Shown: piece by piece, positions 36,202 through 45,147 of the stretch
How positions within the stretch are numbered: the stretch's first letter is position 1
Layout: the number at the start of each line of letters is the position of its first letter
Assembly: GCA_902526645.1 (NCBI GenBank)
Contig: CABZLS010000005.1
Span: 1-64,000 of the forward strand
Origin: an uncultured Pelagibacteraceae bacterium
GTDB taxonomy: Bacteria; Pseudomonadota; Alphaproteobacteria; Pelagibacterales; Pelagibacteraceae
Direction: 5' to 3'
DNA length: 64,000 nucleotides
Notes under the pieces: model-generated
What the model saw: the letters and a program-made list of their open reading frames with translations, nothing else
Told to the model about the DNA's origin: nothing
Databases searched by the model: none
Program-made: the position numbers and the translations under genes

Positions 36202-37053
36202 ATGAGTGATATTGAAAAAGTTAAAAAATTAAGAGAGGCAACAGGTGCAGGTTTTAAAGATTGTAACTTAGCTATTAAAGAATCTAAAGGTGATTTAGAA
36301 AAAGCTGTTGAAATTTTAAGAATTAAAGGAATATCTAAAGCTTCCAAAAAAATGACACGGGATGCAAAAGAGGGGGTTGTAGCAGTCAGTGGTGATGAAA
36401 AAAAAACATCAATTATTGAGGTTAATTGTGAAACTGATTTTGTTGCAAAAAATGATAGTTTTGTAAATTTCGTGAAAGAGCTGAGTGAATTAAATAACGA
36501 AAAAGACTCTGATGTTGATGAACTTAAAAAATCAAAAATGAAAAATAATGTTACAGTTGAAGATAATCTTGTAGCTTTAATAGCAAAAATTGGTGAAAAA
36601 ATTACTATAGGTAAAACTAAAACAATCTCTAATTCAACTTCTACCAACTACCAATATTTACACACTGTCGTTAAAGATAATTTAGCTAAGCTTGCAGTTG
36701 TTGTCTCAATTGAAACAAAAGATAATTCTGATCTTGTAAAAACTTTCGGAAAGCAATTATCGATGCATATAGCTGCCTCAAATCCTTTAGCATTAGAGTC
36801 TAATTTAATTGATAAGGCATTAATAGATAAAGAACTTCAATTGATCACAGAGGAATTAAAAAATTCAGGTAAACCAGAGGACATTGCAAAAAAAATAAGT
36901 TTAGGCAAGATGAACAAATTTAAAGAAGAAAATGCTCTCTTAACCCAAGCTTGGGTTATGGAACCAAAAAAAAAGGTTCAAGATATTATTAAAGAACTTG
37001 CTATAAATGATTTAAAGATTAAGGAATTTAGTAGAATTAAAATAGGCGAATAA
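36202..37053 (+). CDS. tsf: Elongation factor Ts
   Basis: A 283-residue nucleotide-exchange factor for EF-Tu. The N-terminal UBA-like domain has [20 protein letters not shown], followed by the signature [17 protein letters not shown] at about residues 73-89. The duplicated core domain, with [11 protein letters not shown] in its second half, follows. It follows rpsB as in nearly all bacteria. The next gene, frr, starts on its last base, whereas most proteobacteria have pyrH between tsf and frr. Confidence 0.97.
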   Translation: MSDIEKVKKLREATGAGFKDCNLAIKESKGDLEKAVEILRIKGISKASKKMTRDAKEGVVAVSGDEKKTSIIEVNCETDFVAKNDSFVNFVKELSELNNEKDSDVDELKKSKMKNNVTVEDNLVALIAKIGEKITIGKTKTISNSTSTNYQYLHTVVKDNLAKLAVVVSIETKDNSDLVKTFGKQLSMHIAASNPLALESNLIDKALIDKELQLITEELKNSGKPEDIAKKISLGKMNKFKEENALLTQAWVMEPKKKVQDIIKELAINDLKIKEFSRIKIGE

Positions 37054-37604
37054 TGTTTGATGAAAAATCATATAGCCTTAAAATGGATAAAGCGATAGAC
37101 GTTTTTTCTAAAGAGTTATCCTCCTTAAGAACTGGTAGAGCTAACGCTGCAATGTTGGATTTGGTGAAAGTTGACGTGTACGGTCAAAAAATGCCAATAA
37201 ATCAAATTGGAAGTATTACTACACCAGAACCAAGAATGATTAATATTCAAATTTGGGATCAAAATAATGTTTCCCTAGTTGATGCTGCCATTAAAAAATC
37301 TGAATTAGGATTGAATCCCCAAATTGATGGACAGCTTATTAGATTACCAATCCCAGAATTAAATGAAGAAAGAAGAATTGAATTAAAAAAAATGATTAAA
37401 TCAATGGGAGAAAAATGTAAAGTTTCAATCAGGAATATAAGAAGAGATGCAAATGATGAATTGAAAAAACTTTTAAAATCTAAAGATATTGGTGAGGATG
37501 AAGAAAAAACTTTTGAAAAAAATGTTCAAAATATAACTGATAAACATATAAATTTAGTTGATGAAAAAGTATCATCAAAAGAAAAAGAAATAATGACAAT
37601 ATGA
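37053..37604 (+). CDS. frr: Ribosome recycling factor
   Basis: A 183-residue factor that, with EF-G, splits post-termination ribosomes. Family motifs are LSSLRTGRANAAMLD (about residues 22-36), INQIGSITTPEPRMI, LIRLPIPELNEERR and the helical C-terminal region VSIRNIRRDANDELKK. The length is standard (185 in E. coli). TAATG links it to tsf and its end overlaps uppS by four bases. Confidence 0.97.
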   Translation: MFDEKSYSLKMDKAIDVFSKELSSLRTGRANAAMLDLVKVDVYGQKMPINQIGSITTPEPRMINIQIWDQNNVSLVDAAIKKSELGLNPQIDGQLIRLPIPELNEERRIELKKMIKSMGEKCKVSIRNIRRDANDELKKLLKSKDIGEDEEKTFEKNVQNITDKHINLVDEKVSSKEKEIMTI

Positions 37605-38275
37605 ACCCTTTAAAACATGTAGCCATTATCATGGATGGTAATGGAAGATGGGGTATAAAACATAAAAACTCAAGAAATGCGGGTCATAAAGCTGGTTTGA
37701 AAACTGTTGAAAAAATAATTAAAGAGACAATAAAAAATAGAATAAAATTTTTAACGCTCTACGCATTTTCAACAGAAAATTGGAAGAGACCAAAAAAAGA
37801 AATTAATTTTTTATTCAATTTACTTGAAAATTTTTTAAAAAGTAGAATTAATGAATTTCACAAAGAAAATATAAAACTTAAAATAATTGGTGTTAAAAAT
37901 TTTTCAAAAAAACTAAATAAAATTTTGATCTCTTCTGAAAAAAAAACGTTAAAAAATGACAAATTACAAATAAATTTAGCACTTAATTATGGCTCAAAAT
38001 TTGAACTATTGAATGCTTTCAAGTATTTAAATAAAAATAAAAAAAGAATTAATGAAAATAATTTAAAAAAATATTTACAAACAAAAAATATACCTGATCC
38101 TGATTTATTAATTAGAACAGGAAATACTCATAGATTAAGTAATTTTTTACTTTGGCAACTGGCCTACTCTGAAATTTTTTTTGAAAAAAAATTATGGCCT
38201 GATTTTAACGAAAAAGATTATAATAAGATTATTAAAAAATTCTCAAACATTAAAAGAAATTTTGGTAAAGTATGA
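37601..38275 (+). CDS. uppS: Undecaprenyl diphosphate synthase (di-trans,poly-cis)
   Basis: A 224-residue cis-prenyltransferase that builds the C55 carrier lipid for peptidoglycan and lipopolysaccharide. IMDGNGRWGIKHKN at about residues 9-22 includes the catalytic Asp and the phosphate-binding residues. YAFSTENWKRPKKEI and LLIRTGNTHRLSNFLLWQLAYSE-type C-terminal motifs are present. It is coupled to frr by ATGA and to cdsA by overlap. Confidence 0.96.
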   Translation: MNPLKHVAIIMDGNGRWGIKHKNSRNAGHKAGLKTVEKIIKETIKNRIKFLTLYAFSTENWKRPKKEINFLFNLLENFLKSRINEFHKENIKLKIIGVKNFSKKLNKILISSEKKTLKNDKLQINLALNYGSKFELLNAFKYLNKNKKRINENNLKKYLQTKNIPDPDLLIRTGNTHRLSNFLLWQLAYSEIFFEKKLWPDFNEKDYNKIIKKFSNIKRNFGKV

Positions 38276-38940
38276 TGCTTAAAGAATTTGAAAAAAGATT
38301 ATTAAGTTCCGTTTTATTGATACCTATAGCTCTATTTTTTATCGTAAAAGGGACGTACTTTTTTAATATTTTTATTTTAATCTTTTTTTTTATTTCAATT
38401 TATGAATGGCATTTTATTTCAAAAAATAAAAAATATAAGATTTTAGGTATCATTTTTCTTATACTATCTTTTTACTCATCGTATTATTTGCGAAACGAAA
38501 CACAGGGAGATTATATATATTTTTTGTTTATCTTATTTATATGTATTTTTACTGATGTTGGAGGTTATACCTTTGGTAAGATATTTAAAGGACCAAAATT
38601 AACTAAAATAAGTCCCAAAAAAACTTATTCAGGAGTTGTAGGAGGATATTTATTTGCAATCTTATTTGTTACACTTTTTTTCAATTTTTCTAAAAATATT
38701 TTAGATATTGCAAGTGTACAATTTTTAATTAAAGAACTATCAGTTAATTATTTTATTTTTACTATTATAATATCAACAATTAGTCAGTTAGGTGATATAA
38801 TTGTTTCTTATTTTAAAAGAAAATCAAAAATAAAAAATACTGGAAAAATAATACCTGGACATGGTGGTTTATTAGACAGAATAGATGGAATGATCTTTGC
38901 ATTTCCCGCAACATATTTAATTTTAAAATTATTTAGTTAA
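38272..38940 (+). CDS. cdsA: Phosphatidate cytidylyltransferase
   Basis: A 222-residue membrane enzyme with about six helices that makes CDP-diacylglycerol, the precursor of all phospholipids. The family signature near the C-terminus is SKIKNTGKIIPGHGGLLDRI plus DGMIFAFPA. DVGGYTFGKIFKGPKLTKISPKKTYSG lies in the middle. Two ATG codons at 38272 and 38275 are both possible starts. It overlaps uppS and abuts dxr. Confidence 0.94.
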   Translation: MMLKEFEKRLLSSVLLIPIALFFIVKGTYFFNIFILIFFFISIYEWHFISKNKKYKILGIIFLILSFYSSYYLRNETQGDYIYFLFILFICIFTDVGGYTFGKIFKGPKLTKISPKKTYSGVVGGYLFAILFVTLFFNFSKNILDIASVQFLIKELSVNYFIFTIIISTISQLGDIIVSYFKRKSKIKNTGKIIPGHGGLLDRIDGMIFAFPATYLILKLFS

Positions 38941-40103
38941 TGAAAAAAAAAATTGTTATTTTAGGATCTACAAGTTCTATTGGAAAGTCATTACTTAATC
39001 TGATTAAAAAAAATAAAAAAGAATTTGAAATTTTTTTGTTAACAGCAAACACTAATTACAAAGAATTATTAAATCAGTCCAAATTATTCAAAGTTAAAAA
39101 TCTTATAATCACAGATAAGATATCATATCTTAAGGCAATAAAGATTAACAAAAATAAAAAAATTAGAATCTTTAAAGATTTTAATTCTTTAAAAAGAATT
39201 TTGAATAAAAAAATTGACTATGTTATGAGCGCAATTTCTGGCATTCAGGGACTTAAACCAACTTATGATATTATTAAATATACTCGTAAAATCGCTATAG
39301 CAAACAAAGAAGCTATAATATGTGGTTGGCCACTAATTAAAAAACAATTAAACAAACATGGAACAAAATTTATTCCCGTTGACTCAGAACATTTTTCAAT
39401 TTGGTATGCTCTTAAAAATAATACTAATAATCGGTTAGAAAAAATTTATATAACTGCATCAGGTGGTCCTCTTTATAAAATGTCATCAAAAAAAATAAAA
39501 AGTGTAAGTATGAAGACAGTTTTAAACCATCCAAATTGGAAAATGGGTAAGAAAATCTCTGTTGATTCAGCTACAATGATGAATAAAGTATTTGAAACAA
39601 TTGAAGCAAAGAATATTTTTAATGTTCCTTATAAAAAGATATCTATTCTTGTACATCCAAAATCATATATTCATGCTTTAGTGAAGTTTAATGATGGTAT
39701 GAGTAAAATTATTTTACATGATACAACTATGAAAGTTCCGATTTTTAATTCATTATATTCGGAAAATGATAAAAGTTATGGCTCATCTAAGTTAAATATT
39801 AATAAATTAAATGATCTTAATTTACAAAATGCAGATACTAAAAAATTTCCTTTAATTAATATTATCAAAAAGATTCCAAATGAAAGCTCTTTATTCGAAA
39901 CAGTAATAGTATCAGCAAATGATACGTTAGTTAATTTGTATCTTAAAAATAAGATTAATTTTATAGATATTCAAAAAAAATTAATAAAATTACTGGATCT
40001 AAAGGAATTTAAAAAATATAAAAAAATAAAGCCAAAAAATATTAAAAATATATATAAAATAAATAAATATGTTAGTATTAAAACTAATTCATATTGTGTA
40101 TAA
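38940..40103 (+). CDS. dxr: 1-deoxy-D-xylulose 5-phosphate reductoisomerase
   Basis: A 387-residue enzyme of the non-mevalonate isoprenoid pathway that converts DXP to MEP with NADPH. The cofactor loop GSTSSIGKSLL is at residues 8-18. ANKEAIICGW, PVDSEHFSIW, the substrate-binding ASGGPLY and WKMGKKISVDSATMMNK with the catalytic residues follow. It ends ten bases before bamA; the site-2 protease gene rseP that normally lies here is absent. Confidence 0.96.
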   Translation: MKKKIVILGSTSSIGKSLLNLIKKNKKEFEIFLLTANTNYKELLNQSKLFKVKNLIITDKISYLKAIKINKNKKIRIFKDFNSLKRILNKKIDYVMSAISGIQGLKPTYDIIKYTRKIAIANKEAIICGWPLIKKQLNKHGTKFIPVDSEHFSIWYALKNNTNNRLEKIYITASGGPLYKMSSKKIKSVSMKTVLNHPNWKMGKKISVDSATMMNKVFETIEAKNIFNVPYKKISILVHPKSYIHALVKFNDGMSKIILHDTTMKVPIFNSLYSENDKSYGSSKLNINKLNDLNLQNADTKKFPLINIIKKIPNESSLFETVIVSANDTLVNLYLKNKINFIDIQKKLIKLLDLKEFKKYKKIKPKNIKNIYKINKYVSIKTNSYCV

Positions 40104-40112
40104 GCCTGTTTA

Positions 40113-42362
40113 ATGATTAAAGAAATTTTAAAATCTATATTTATTATATTATTTTTAAGTTTATTAAATATATCTTATTCTTTTTCAGAAATTATTAAAA
40201 AATTTGATTTTAAAGGAAACAAAAGAATAAGTTCTGAAACTATAAAAGTTTTCATACCATTTAAAATAGATGATGAGATTAATGAAAATGATATCAATTT
40301 GATTTTAAAAAATTTATACGAAACAAATTTTTTCAAAAATGTTGAGGTGAAGATTGATAATAATATAGTTTTAGTGACTGTTGAAGAAAATCCAATAATT
40401 CAAAACATTAGTTATAATGGTATAAAGGCTCAAAAAATAAGAGATCCAGTTTTAAAAAATCTTAAATTAAAAGAACGTTCTTCTTACAATCAAATATTAC
40501 TAAAAAATGATAAGGAAAAAATTATTTTAATTTTAAAAGAACTTGGTTATTATTTTTCAGAAGTAGATGTTTTTGTTGAAGAACTAGATGATAATAAAGT
40601 TAATGTTAATTTTGATATAGATCTTGGTGAGAAAGCAAAGATTAAAAAAATTTCCTTTCTTGGTGATAAAATTTATAAAGATAGAAAACTTAGAAGAGTA
40701 ATTTTAAGCGAAGAGTATAAACCATGGAAGTTTATATCTGGAAAAAAATTTTTAAATGAAAATTTAATTCAATTTGATACGAGATTATTAAAAAATTTTT
40801 ATTTGAATAGAGGTTTTTTTAATATCAAAATAAATACTTCATTTGCAAAATTAATTAGAGAAAATGAATTTGAATTAATTTTTAATATAGATGCTGGTAA
40901 AAAAGTCTATTTTGATGATTTATCTTTAAATCTTCCAATTGATTACGATAAAAAAAATTTTGAAAAGTTGAGTCAAGTTTTTTTAGAGTTAAAAGGTGAA
41001 ACCTACTCTATAAATTCTTTGAATAAGATTTTAAAACAAATTGACATTATTGCTTTGAATGAACAATATGAGTCAATTAAAATCAATGTTAAAGAAAATT
41101 TAGTTGATAATAGACTTAATTTAGAATTTAAAATTGAGGAAACAGAAAAATTTTTTGTTGAGAGGATAAACATATTTGGAAACAATGTTACTCAGGAAAG
41201 TGTTATAAGAAATCAATTTGAATTAGATGAAGGAGACCCTTTTAATGAAATTTTGAATAATAAAAGTGTAAACAATCTCAAAAACCTTAATTTTTTTAAA
41301 AACGTCTCTAATGAAGTGATAGAGGGATCCTCTGATGGTCAAAAGATACTTAATTTTATTATAGAAGAAAAACCAACAGGTGAAATAAGTGCGTCTGCTG
41401 GTGTTGGAACATCAGGTTCTTCAATTGGAGCAAGTGTAAAAGAAAATAATTTTCTTGGAAGAGGTATTGGTTTAAATAGTTCTTTAACTTTGAGTGAGGA
41501 TACTATTAGAGGATTATTCTCAGTAAAGAATCCAAATTTTTTAGACACAGATAAATCTGTATATGCATCAATTGAGTCTTTAGAAACTGATAAATTGACT
41601 GATTATGGTTATAAAACATCAAAATCAGGATTTGCTTTTGGAACAGGTTTTGAATATTACGATGATTTTAGATTAAGTTTAGGTACTACAAATTTTTATG
41701 AAAAAATTGAGACTAGCAGTAAGGCATCCACAAGACAAAAAAAACAAGAGGGTGATTATTGGGACTCTTTTTTAAAATTTGATTTTGATTATGACAAGAG
41801 AAATCAAAAGTTTCAAACTTCTGATGGTTTTAGAAGCTTTTACTCACTTGATGTCCCAGTAATTAGTGAAACAAATTCCCTTAAAAATGTTTATACATAT
41901 AAGTATTTTGCTGAGCTTTACGAAGAGAATATTTCAACAATCTCACTTTATTTAAGTAGTGTAAATTCTATATCAAGTGATGATGTTAAATTGTCTGAGC
42001 GTTTAAATGTACCATCAAGCAGATTAAGAGGATTCAAATTTGGTAGAGTAGGACCAAAAGATGGAGACGATTATATTGGAGGCAATTATGTTACTACTTT
42101 AAATTTTAGTTCAACACTTCCTCAAATACTTGAAAATTCGCAAAATACAGACTTTTTATTATTTCTTGATATAGCAAATGTTTGGGGTGTTGACTATGAT
42201 TCTTCTATACAAGATTCAAATGAAATCAGAAGTGCTGCTGGAATTGCTGTTGATTGGTTTACTCCAATAGGACCATTAAATTTTTCATTAACACAACCTA
42301 TTTCAAAAGCTTCTTCAGACGAAACTGAGTCATTTAGATTTAATTTAGGTACTACATTTTAA
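40113..42362 (+). CDS. bamA: Outer membrane protein assembly factor BamA
   Basis: A 749-residue outer-membrane protein that inserts beta-barrel proteins. A signal peptide (about residues 1-25, ending SYSFS) precedes five POTRA domains (about 26-400; recognisable ITFEGN-like starts such as FDFKGNKRIS and INIFGNNVTQES). The 16-strand barrel follows. The lid-loop motif RLRGFKFGRVGP (VRGF-type) and the terminal Phe of FRFNLGTTF, the beta-signal, are intact. It precedes skp, as usual. Confidence 0.95.
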   Translation: MIKEILKSIFIILFLSLLNISYSFSEIIKKFDFKGNKRISSETIKVFIPFKIDDEINENDINLILKNLYETNFFKNVEVKIDNNIVLVTVEENPIIQNISYNGIKAQKIRDPVLKNLKLKERSSYNQILLKNDKEKIILILKELGYYFSEVDVFVEELDDNKVNVNFDIDLGEKAKIKKISFLGDKIYKDRKLRRVILSEEYKPWKFISGKKFLNENLIQFDTRLLKNFYLNRGFFNIKINTSFAKLIRENEFELIFNIDAGKKVYFDDLSLNLPIDYDKKNFEKLSQVFLELKGETYSINSLNKILKQIDIIALNEQYESIKINVKENLVDNRLNLEFKIEETEKFFVERINIFGNNVTQESVIRNQFELDEGDPFNEILNNKSVNNLKNLNFFKNVSNEVIEGSSDGQKILNFIIEEKPTGEISASAGVGTSGSSIGASVKENNFLGRGIGLNSSLTLSEDTIRGLFSVKNPNFLDTDKSVYASIESLETDKLTDYGYKTSKSGFAFGTGFEYYDDFRLSLGTTNFYEKIETSSKASTRQKKQEGDYWDSFLKFDFDYDKRNQKFQTSDGFRSFYSLDVPVISETNSLKNVYTYKYFAELYEENISTISLYLSSVNSISSDDVKLSERLNVPSSRLRGFKFGRVGPKDGDDYIGGNYVTTLNFSSTLPQILENSQNTDFLLFLDIANVWGVDYDSSIQDSNEIRSAAGIAVDWFTPIGPLNFSLTQPISKASSDETESFRFNLGTTF

Positions 42363-42875
42363 ATGTTAAGATTAAAAGAAAAAATTTTTTTTTTAATAAT
42401 AATAATTTTTTTTCAAAATTATTCATTTGCAAGTGAAAAAATTGCTTTTGTAGATCTAGATTATGTAATTAATAAATCAAAAATTGGTAGTAAAGTTTTA
42501 AAAGAACTTGAAAATGTAAATAAATCAAACTTAAAAAAATTAAACTTAATTAAGACTAAAATAGACAAAAATAAAGAAGAAATAATAAAAACAAAAAATG
42601 TTGTATCTGAAAGTGAATTAAAAAGTAAAATTGATGAACAAAAAAAAAGTATAATAGAATTTGATCAAACCAAAATTAAACTTGAAAAAGAAATTAATGA
42701 ATTAAGAAGAAAAAAAATGTTAGAAATTGTTAAAATGATAAATCCTTTATTAGAAAAATATATGGAAGAAAATTCAATTGAAGTTTTATTAAAAAAAGAC
42801 AGTATTTATTTATCAAAAAAAAATTATGATATTACAAAACAAATACTTGATCTAGTTAACAAGAACATTAAATAA
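42363..42875 (+). CDS. OmpH/Skp-family periplasmic chaperone
   Basis: A 170-residue protein with a signal peptide (about residues 1-23). A short beta strand KIAFVDLDYVINKSKIG follows, then long lysine-rich coiled-coil helices (about 45-125) that form the tentacles of the trimer, and a final strand near IEVLLKKDSIYLS. Skp holds unfolded outer-membrane proteins on their way to BamA. It is directly adjacent to bamA, which supports the call, and shares one base with fabZ. Confidence 0.88.
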   Translation: MLRLKEKIFFLIIIIFFQNYSFASEKIAFVDLDYVINKSKIGSKVLKELENVNKSNLKKLNLIKTKIDKNKEEIIKTKNVVSESELKSKIDEQKKSIIEFDQTKIKLEKEINELRRKKMLEIVKMINPLLEKYMEENSIEVLLKKDSIYLSKKNYDITKQILDLVNKNIK

Positions 42876-43321
42876 TGGAATCTCTCTCTAAAGATCAAAT
42901 TAAAGAACTCTTGCCACATAGAGAACCAATGCTTCTAATAGATGAGTTACATGATATTAAAAAACTCAAATCTGCAACTGCAGTACTCCATGTAAGAAAA
43001 GATAGTTTTTTTGTTCAAGGACATTTTCCCGGTCAACCAGTTATGCCAGGAGTTTTAATAGTTGAGTCATTTGGACAAGCTGCTGCAGCCCTTACGGCTC
43101 ACGGGTTAGATAAATCTACTTATGAGAACAAACTTGTTTTTTTAATGAGTGTTGAAAAGGCTAGGTTTAGAAATCCAGTTATACCAGATTGTAAATTAGA
43201 ACTTAAGATTGAGGCTATTAGATCACATGGAAGAGTATGGAAATATCAAGGAGAGGCATTTGTTGAAGGAAAAAAAATGGCAGATGCTCAATGGTCAGCA
43301 ACAATTGTTGATAGGAAATAA
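42875..43321 (+). CDS. fabZ: 3-hydroxyacyl-ACP dehydratase FabZ
   Basis: A 148-residue hotdog dehydratase of type II fatty acid synthesis. IKELLPHREPMLLID is at the N-terminus. The catalytic His is in VQGHFPGQPVMPGVLIVESFGQAAA, which also contains the catalytic Glu. FLMSVEKARFRNPVIPD follows. It supplies acyl chains for phospholipid and lipid A. Here it comes before lpxD rather than after it. Confidence 0.96.
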   Translation: MESLSKDQIKELLPHREPMLLIDELHDIKKLKSATAVLHVRKDSFFVQGHFPGQPVMPGVLIVESFGQAAAALTAHGLDKSTYENKLVFLMSVEKARFRNPVIPDCKLELKIEAIRSHGRVWKYQGEAFVEGKKMADAQWSATIVDRK

Positions 43322-43349
43322 TTAGCAATAAATCTTGATAACCTTTTAG

Positions 43350-43376
43350 AATAAGTTTTGATAATAAACTTATTTA
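43350..43376 (+). promoter_or_regulatory. Inverted repeat and -10 element before lpxD
   Basis: AATAAGTTT (43350-43358) and AAACTTATT (43366-43374) form a perfect 9-base inverted repeat with a 7-base spacer. The spacer begins with TGA and overlaps a -10-like TAATAA (43362-43367), which would start transcription next to the ATG at 43376. This could be an operator or a small hairpin at a leaderless start. Confidence 0.4.
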
Positions 43377-44353
43377 TGTCAAATCCTTTTTTTGAAAATA
43401 CTGGTCCCCACCAAATTAATGAATTATTAAAATTAACTAAAATAACTGATCAAAATATTTCAGGAGAAAATATAAATGATATAAAAGATTTATATCATTC
43501 TCAAGAAGGTGATATTTCTTTTTTTCATTCAAAAAAATATGTTGATCTTGCAAAAAATACAAATGCCTCTTTTTGTATCACTTCTGAAAATTTAAAATCA
43601 TTTTTACCCAAAACTTGTAAAGCAATAATTTCAAAAAATGTATTGTTACATACCGCTCAAATAACAAAAATTTTTTATCCAGATGCGTGTACAGATGACT
43701 TTGATGATACTGTTGAAGAAATAATAAAAACAAAATTTAAAGAAAAAGTAAAATTTGGTAAAAATATTTTAATTGGTAAAAATGTAAAAATTGGTTCAAA
43801 TTGTTTTATAGGACATAATACAATTATTGAAAAAAATGTTATTTTAGGAAATAATTGTTCTATAGGTTCTAATGTGATTATTAGAAATTCCCTAATTGGA
43901 AATAATGTTCATATTTTAGATGGATGTGTAATAGGAAAAAAGGGTTTTGGTTTTTTTCCAAATAAAGATTCTAATTATAGATATCCACAAATTGGTGCGG
44001 TTATAATAGAGGACAATGTTGAAATTGGATGTGGCTCTACAATTGATAGAGGCTCACTCTCAAATACAATAATTGGTAAAAATACCTATCTAGATAACCA
44101 AATACATATTGCGCATAATGTTAAAATTGGAGAAAATTGTGTTATAGCTGGCCAAGTTGGATTTGCAGGTAGTTCAACTATTGGAAATAATGTCATGATA
44201 GGTGGTCAAGCAGGGATTTCAGGCCACTTAAAAATTGGAAATAATGTTCAAATTGGTGGTGGCAGTGGAGTAATAAAAGATTTACCAGATAATTCAAAAG
44301 TAATGGGTTATCCAGCTAAAAATATTAAACAATTCTTAAAAGATAATAAATGA
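43376..44353 (+). CDS. lpxD: UDP-3-O-acylglucosamine N-acyltransferase
   Basis: A 325-residue left-handed beta-helix acyltransferase for the third step of lipid A synthesis. The N-terminal uridine-binding domain (SNPFFENTG to about residue 100) has GDISFFHSKKY. About ten hexapeptide repeats follow (IGKNVKIGSNCFIG and so on). The catalytic His lies in NQIHIAHNVKIGENC. I chose ATG at 43376 rather than the TTG at 43358, because the extension MIINLF adds nothing typical and overlaps the inverted repeat. It overlaps lpxA by four bases. Confidence 0.95.
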   Translation: MSNPFFENTGPHQINELLKLTKITDQNISGENINDIKDLYHSQEGDISFFHSKKYVDLAKNTNASFCITSENLKSFLPKTCKAIISKNVLLHTAQITKIFYPDACTDDFDDTVEEIIKTKFKEKVKFGKNILIGKNVKIGSNCFIGHNTIIEKNVILGNNCSIGSNVIIRNSLIGNNVHILDGCVIGKKGFGFFPNKDSNYRYPQIGAVIIEDNVEIGCGSTIDRGSLSNTIIGKNTYLDNQIHIAHNVKIGENCVIAGQVGFAGSSTIGNNVMIGGQAGISGHLKIGNNVQIGGGSGVIKDLPDNSKVMGYPAKNIKQFLKDNK

Positions 44354-45147
44354 TACATAAAACAGCATTAATAGATCCTAAGGCAAAAATTTCAAAAGAT
44401 GTAGACATCGGAGCTTATTCAATAATTGGTCCAGATGTTGAAATTGGATCTGGAACATTAATTCAGTCTCATGTCAATATTGTTGGTGATACAAAGATTG
44501 GTAAAAATAATAAAATTTTTTCATTTGCCTCTATAGGAAATGATCCACAAGATTTAAAATATAAAAATGAAAAAACTAAAATCATAGTTGGCGACAACAA
44601 TAAAATAAGAGAATACGTTACAATTAATCCCGGGACGATTGGGGGTGGAGGGTTAACAAAAATAGGAAATAATTGTTTATTTATGGTTCACTCTCACATT
44701 GCTCATGATTGTTTTATTGGAAATAATGTTGTACTAGCAAATAGTGTGCCAATAGGAGGTCATGCGAAAATCGAAGATGATGTGATAATTGGTGGAAATT
44801 CTGCAGTTCAACAATTTACAAGAGTTGGTAAACTTTCAATGATAGGGGGAATGTGTGGAGTTGTTAAAGATGTTTTACCTTATAGTTTGGTTTTTGGGAA
44901 TAGAAGCATATTACAAGGAGTAAATATTATTGGTTTAAGAAGAAAAAATGTTTCAAATGAAAAGATTAAGAGAATAAAGAAAACGTTTAGTATAATCTTT
45001 AAAGATAGTTATTATATGGAAAATTTAAAAAAAATACCGAATGAGATTTTGAATGATGAAATTGTTAAAGATATAATTAATTTTTTAATTGAAAATAAAA
45101 AAAGACCAATATGTGCTCCACAAAGAAATATAGATGAAAATAATTGA
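44350..45147 (+). CDS. lpxA: Acyl-ACP--UDP-N-acetylglucosamine O-acyltransferase
   Basis: A 265-residue trimeric hexapeptide-repeat acyltransferase, the first step of lipid A synthesis. IHKTALIDPKAKISKDVDIGAYSIIG begins the beta-helix. The catalytic His is in VHSHIAHDCFIGNN, and IGLRRKNVSNEKI starts the C-terminal helical domain. The length equals the usual 262-270. It overlaps the following oxygenase-like gene by 14 bases. Confidence 0.97.
   Translation: MIHKTALIDPKAKISKDVDIGAYSIIGPDVEIGSGTLIQSHVNIVGDTKIGKNNKIFSFASIGNDPQDLKYKNEKTKIIVGDNNKIREYVTINPGTIGGGGLTKIGNNCLFMVHSHIAHDCFIGNNVVLANSVPIGGHAKIEDDVIIGGNSAVQQFTRVGKLSMIGGMCGVVKDVLPYSLVFGNRSILQGVNIIGLRRKNVSNEKIKRIKKTFSIIFKDSYYMENLKKIPNEILNDEIVKDIINFLIENKKRPICAPQRNIDENN

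Noticed and set aside
36192-36647. A 151-codon minus-strand frame opposite tsf
   Set aside because: It is antisense to the conserved EF-Ts domain and its serine/phenylalanine/leucine composition is that of a shadow frame.
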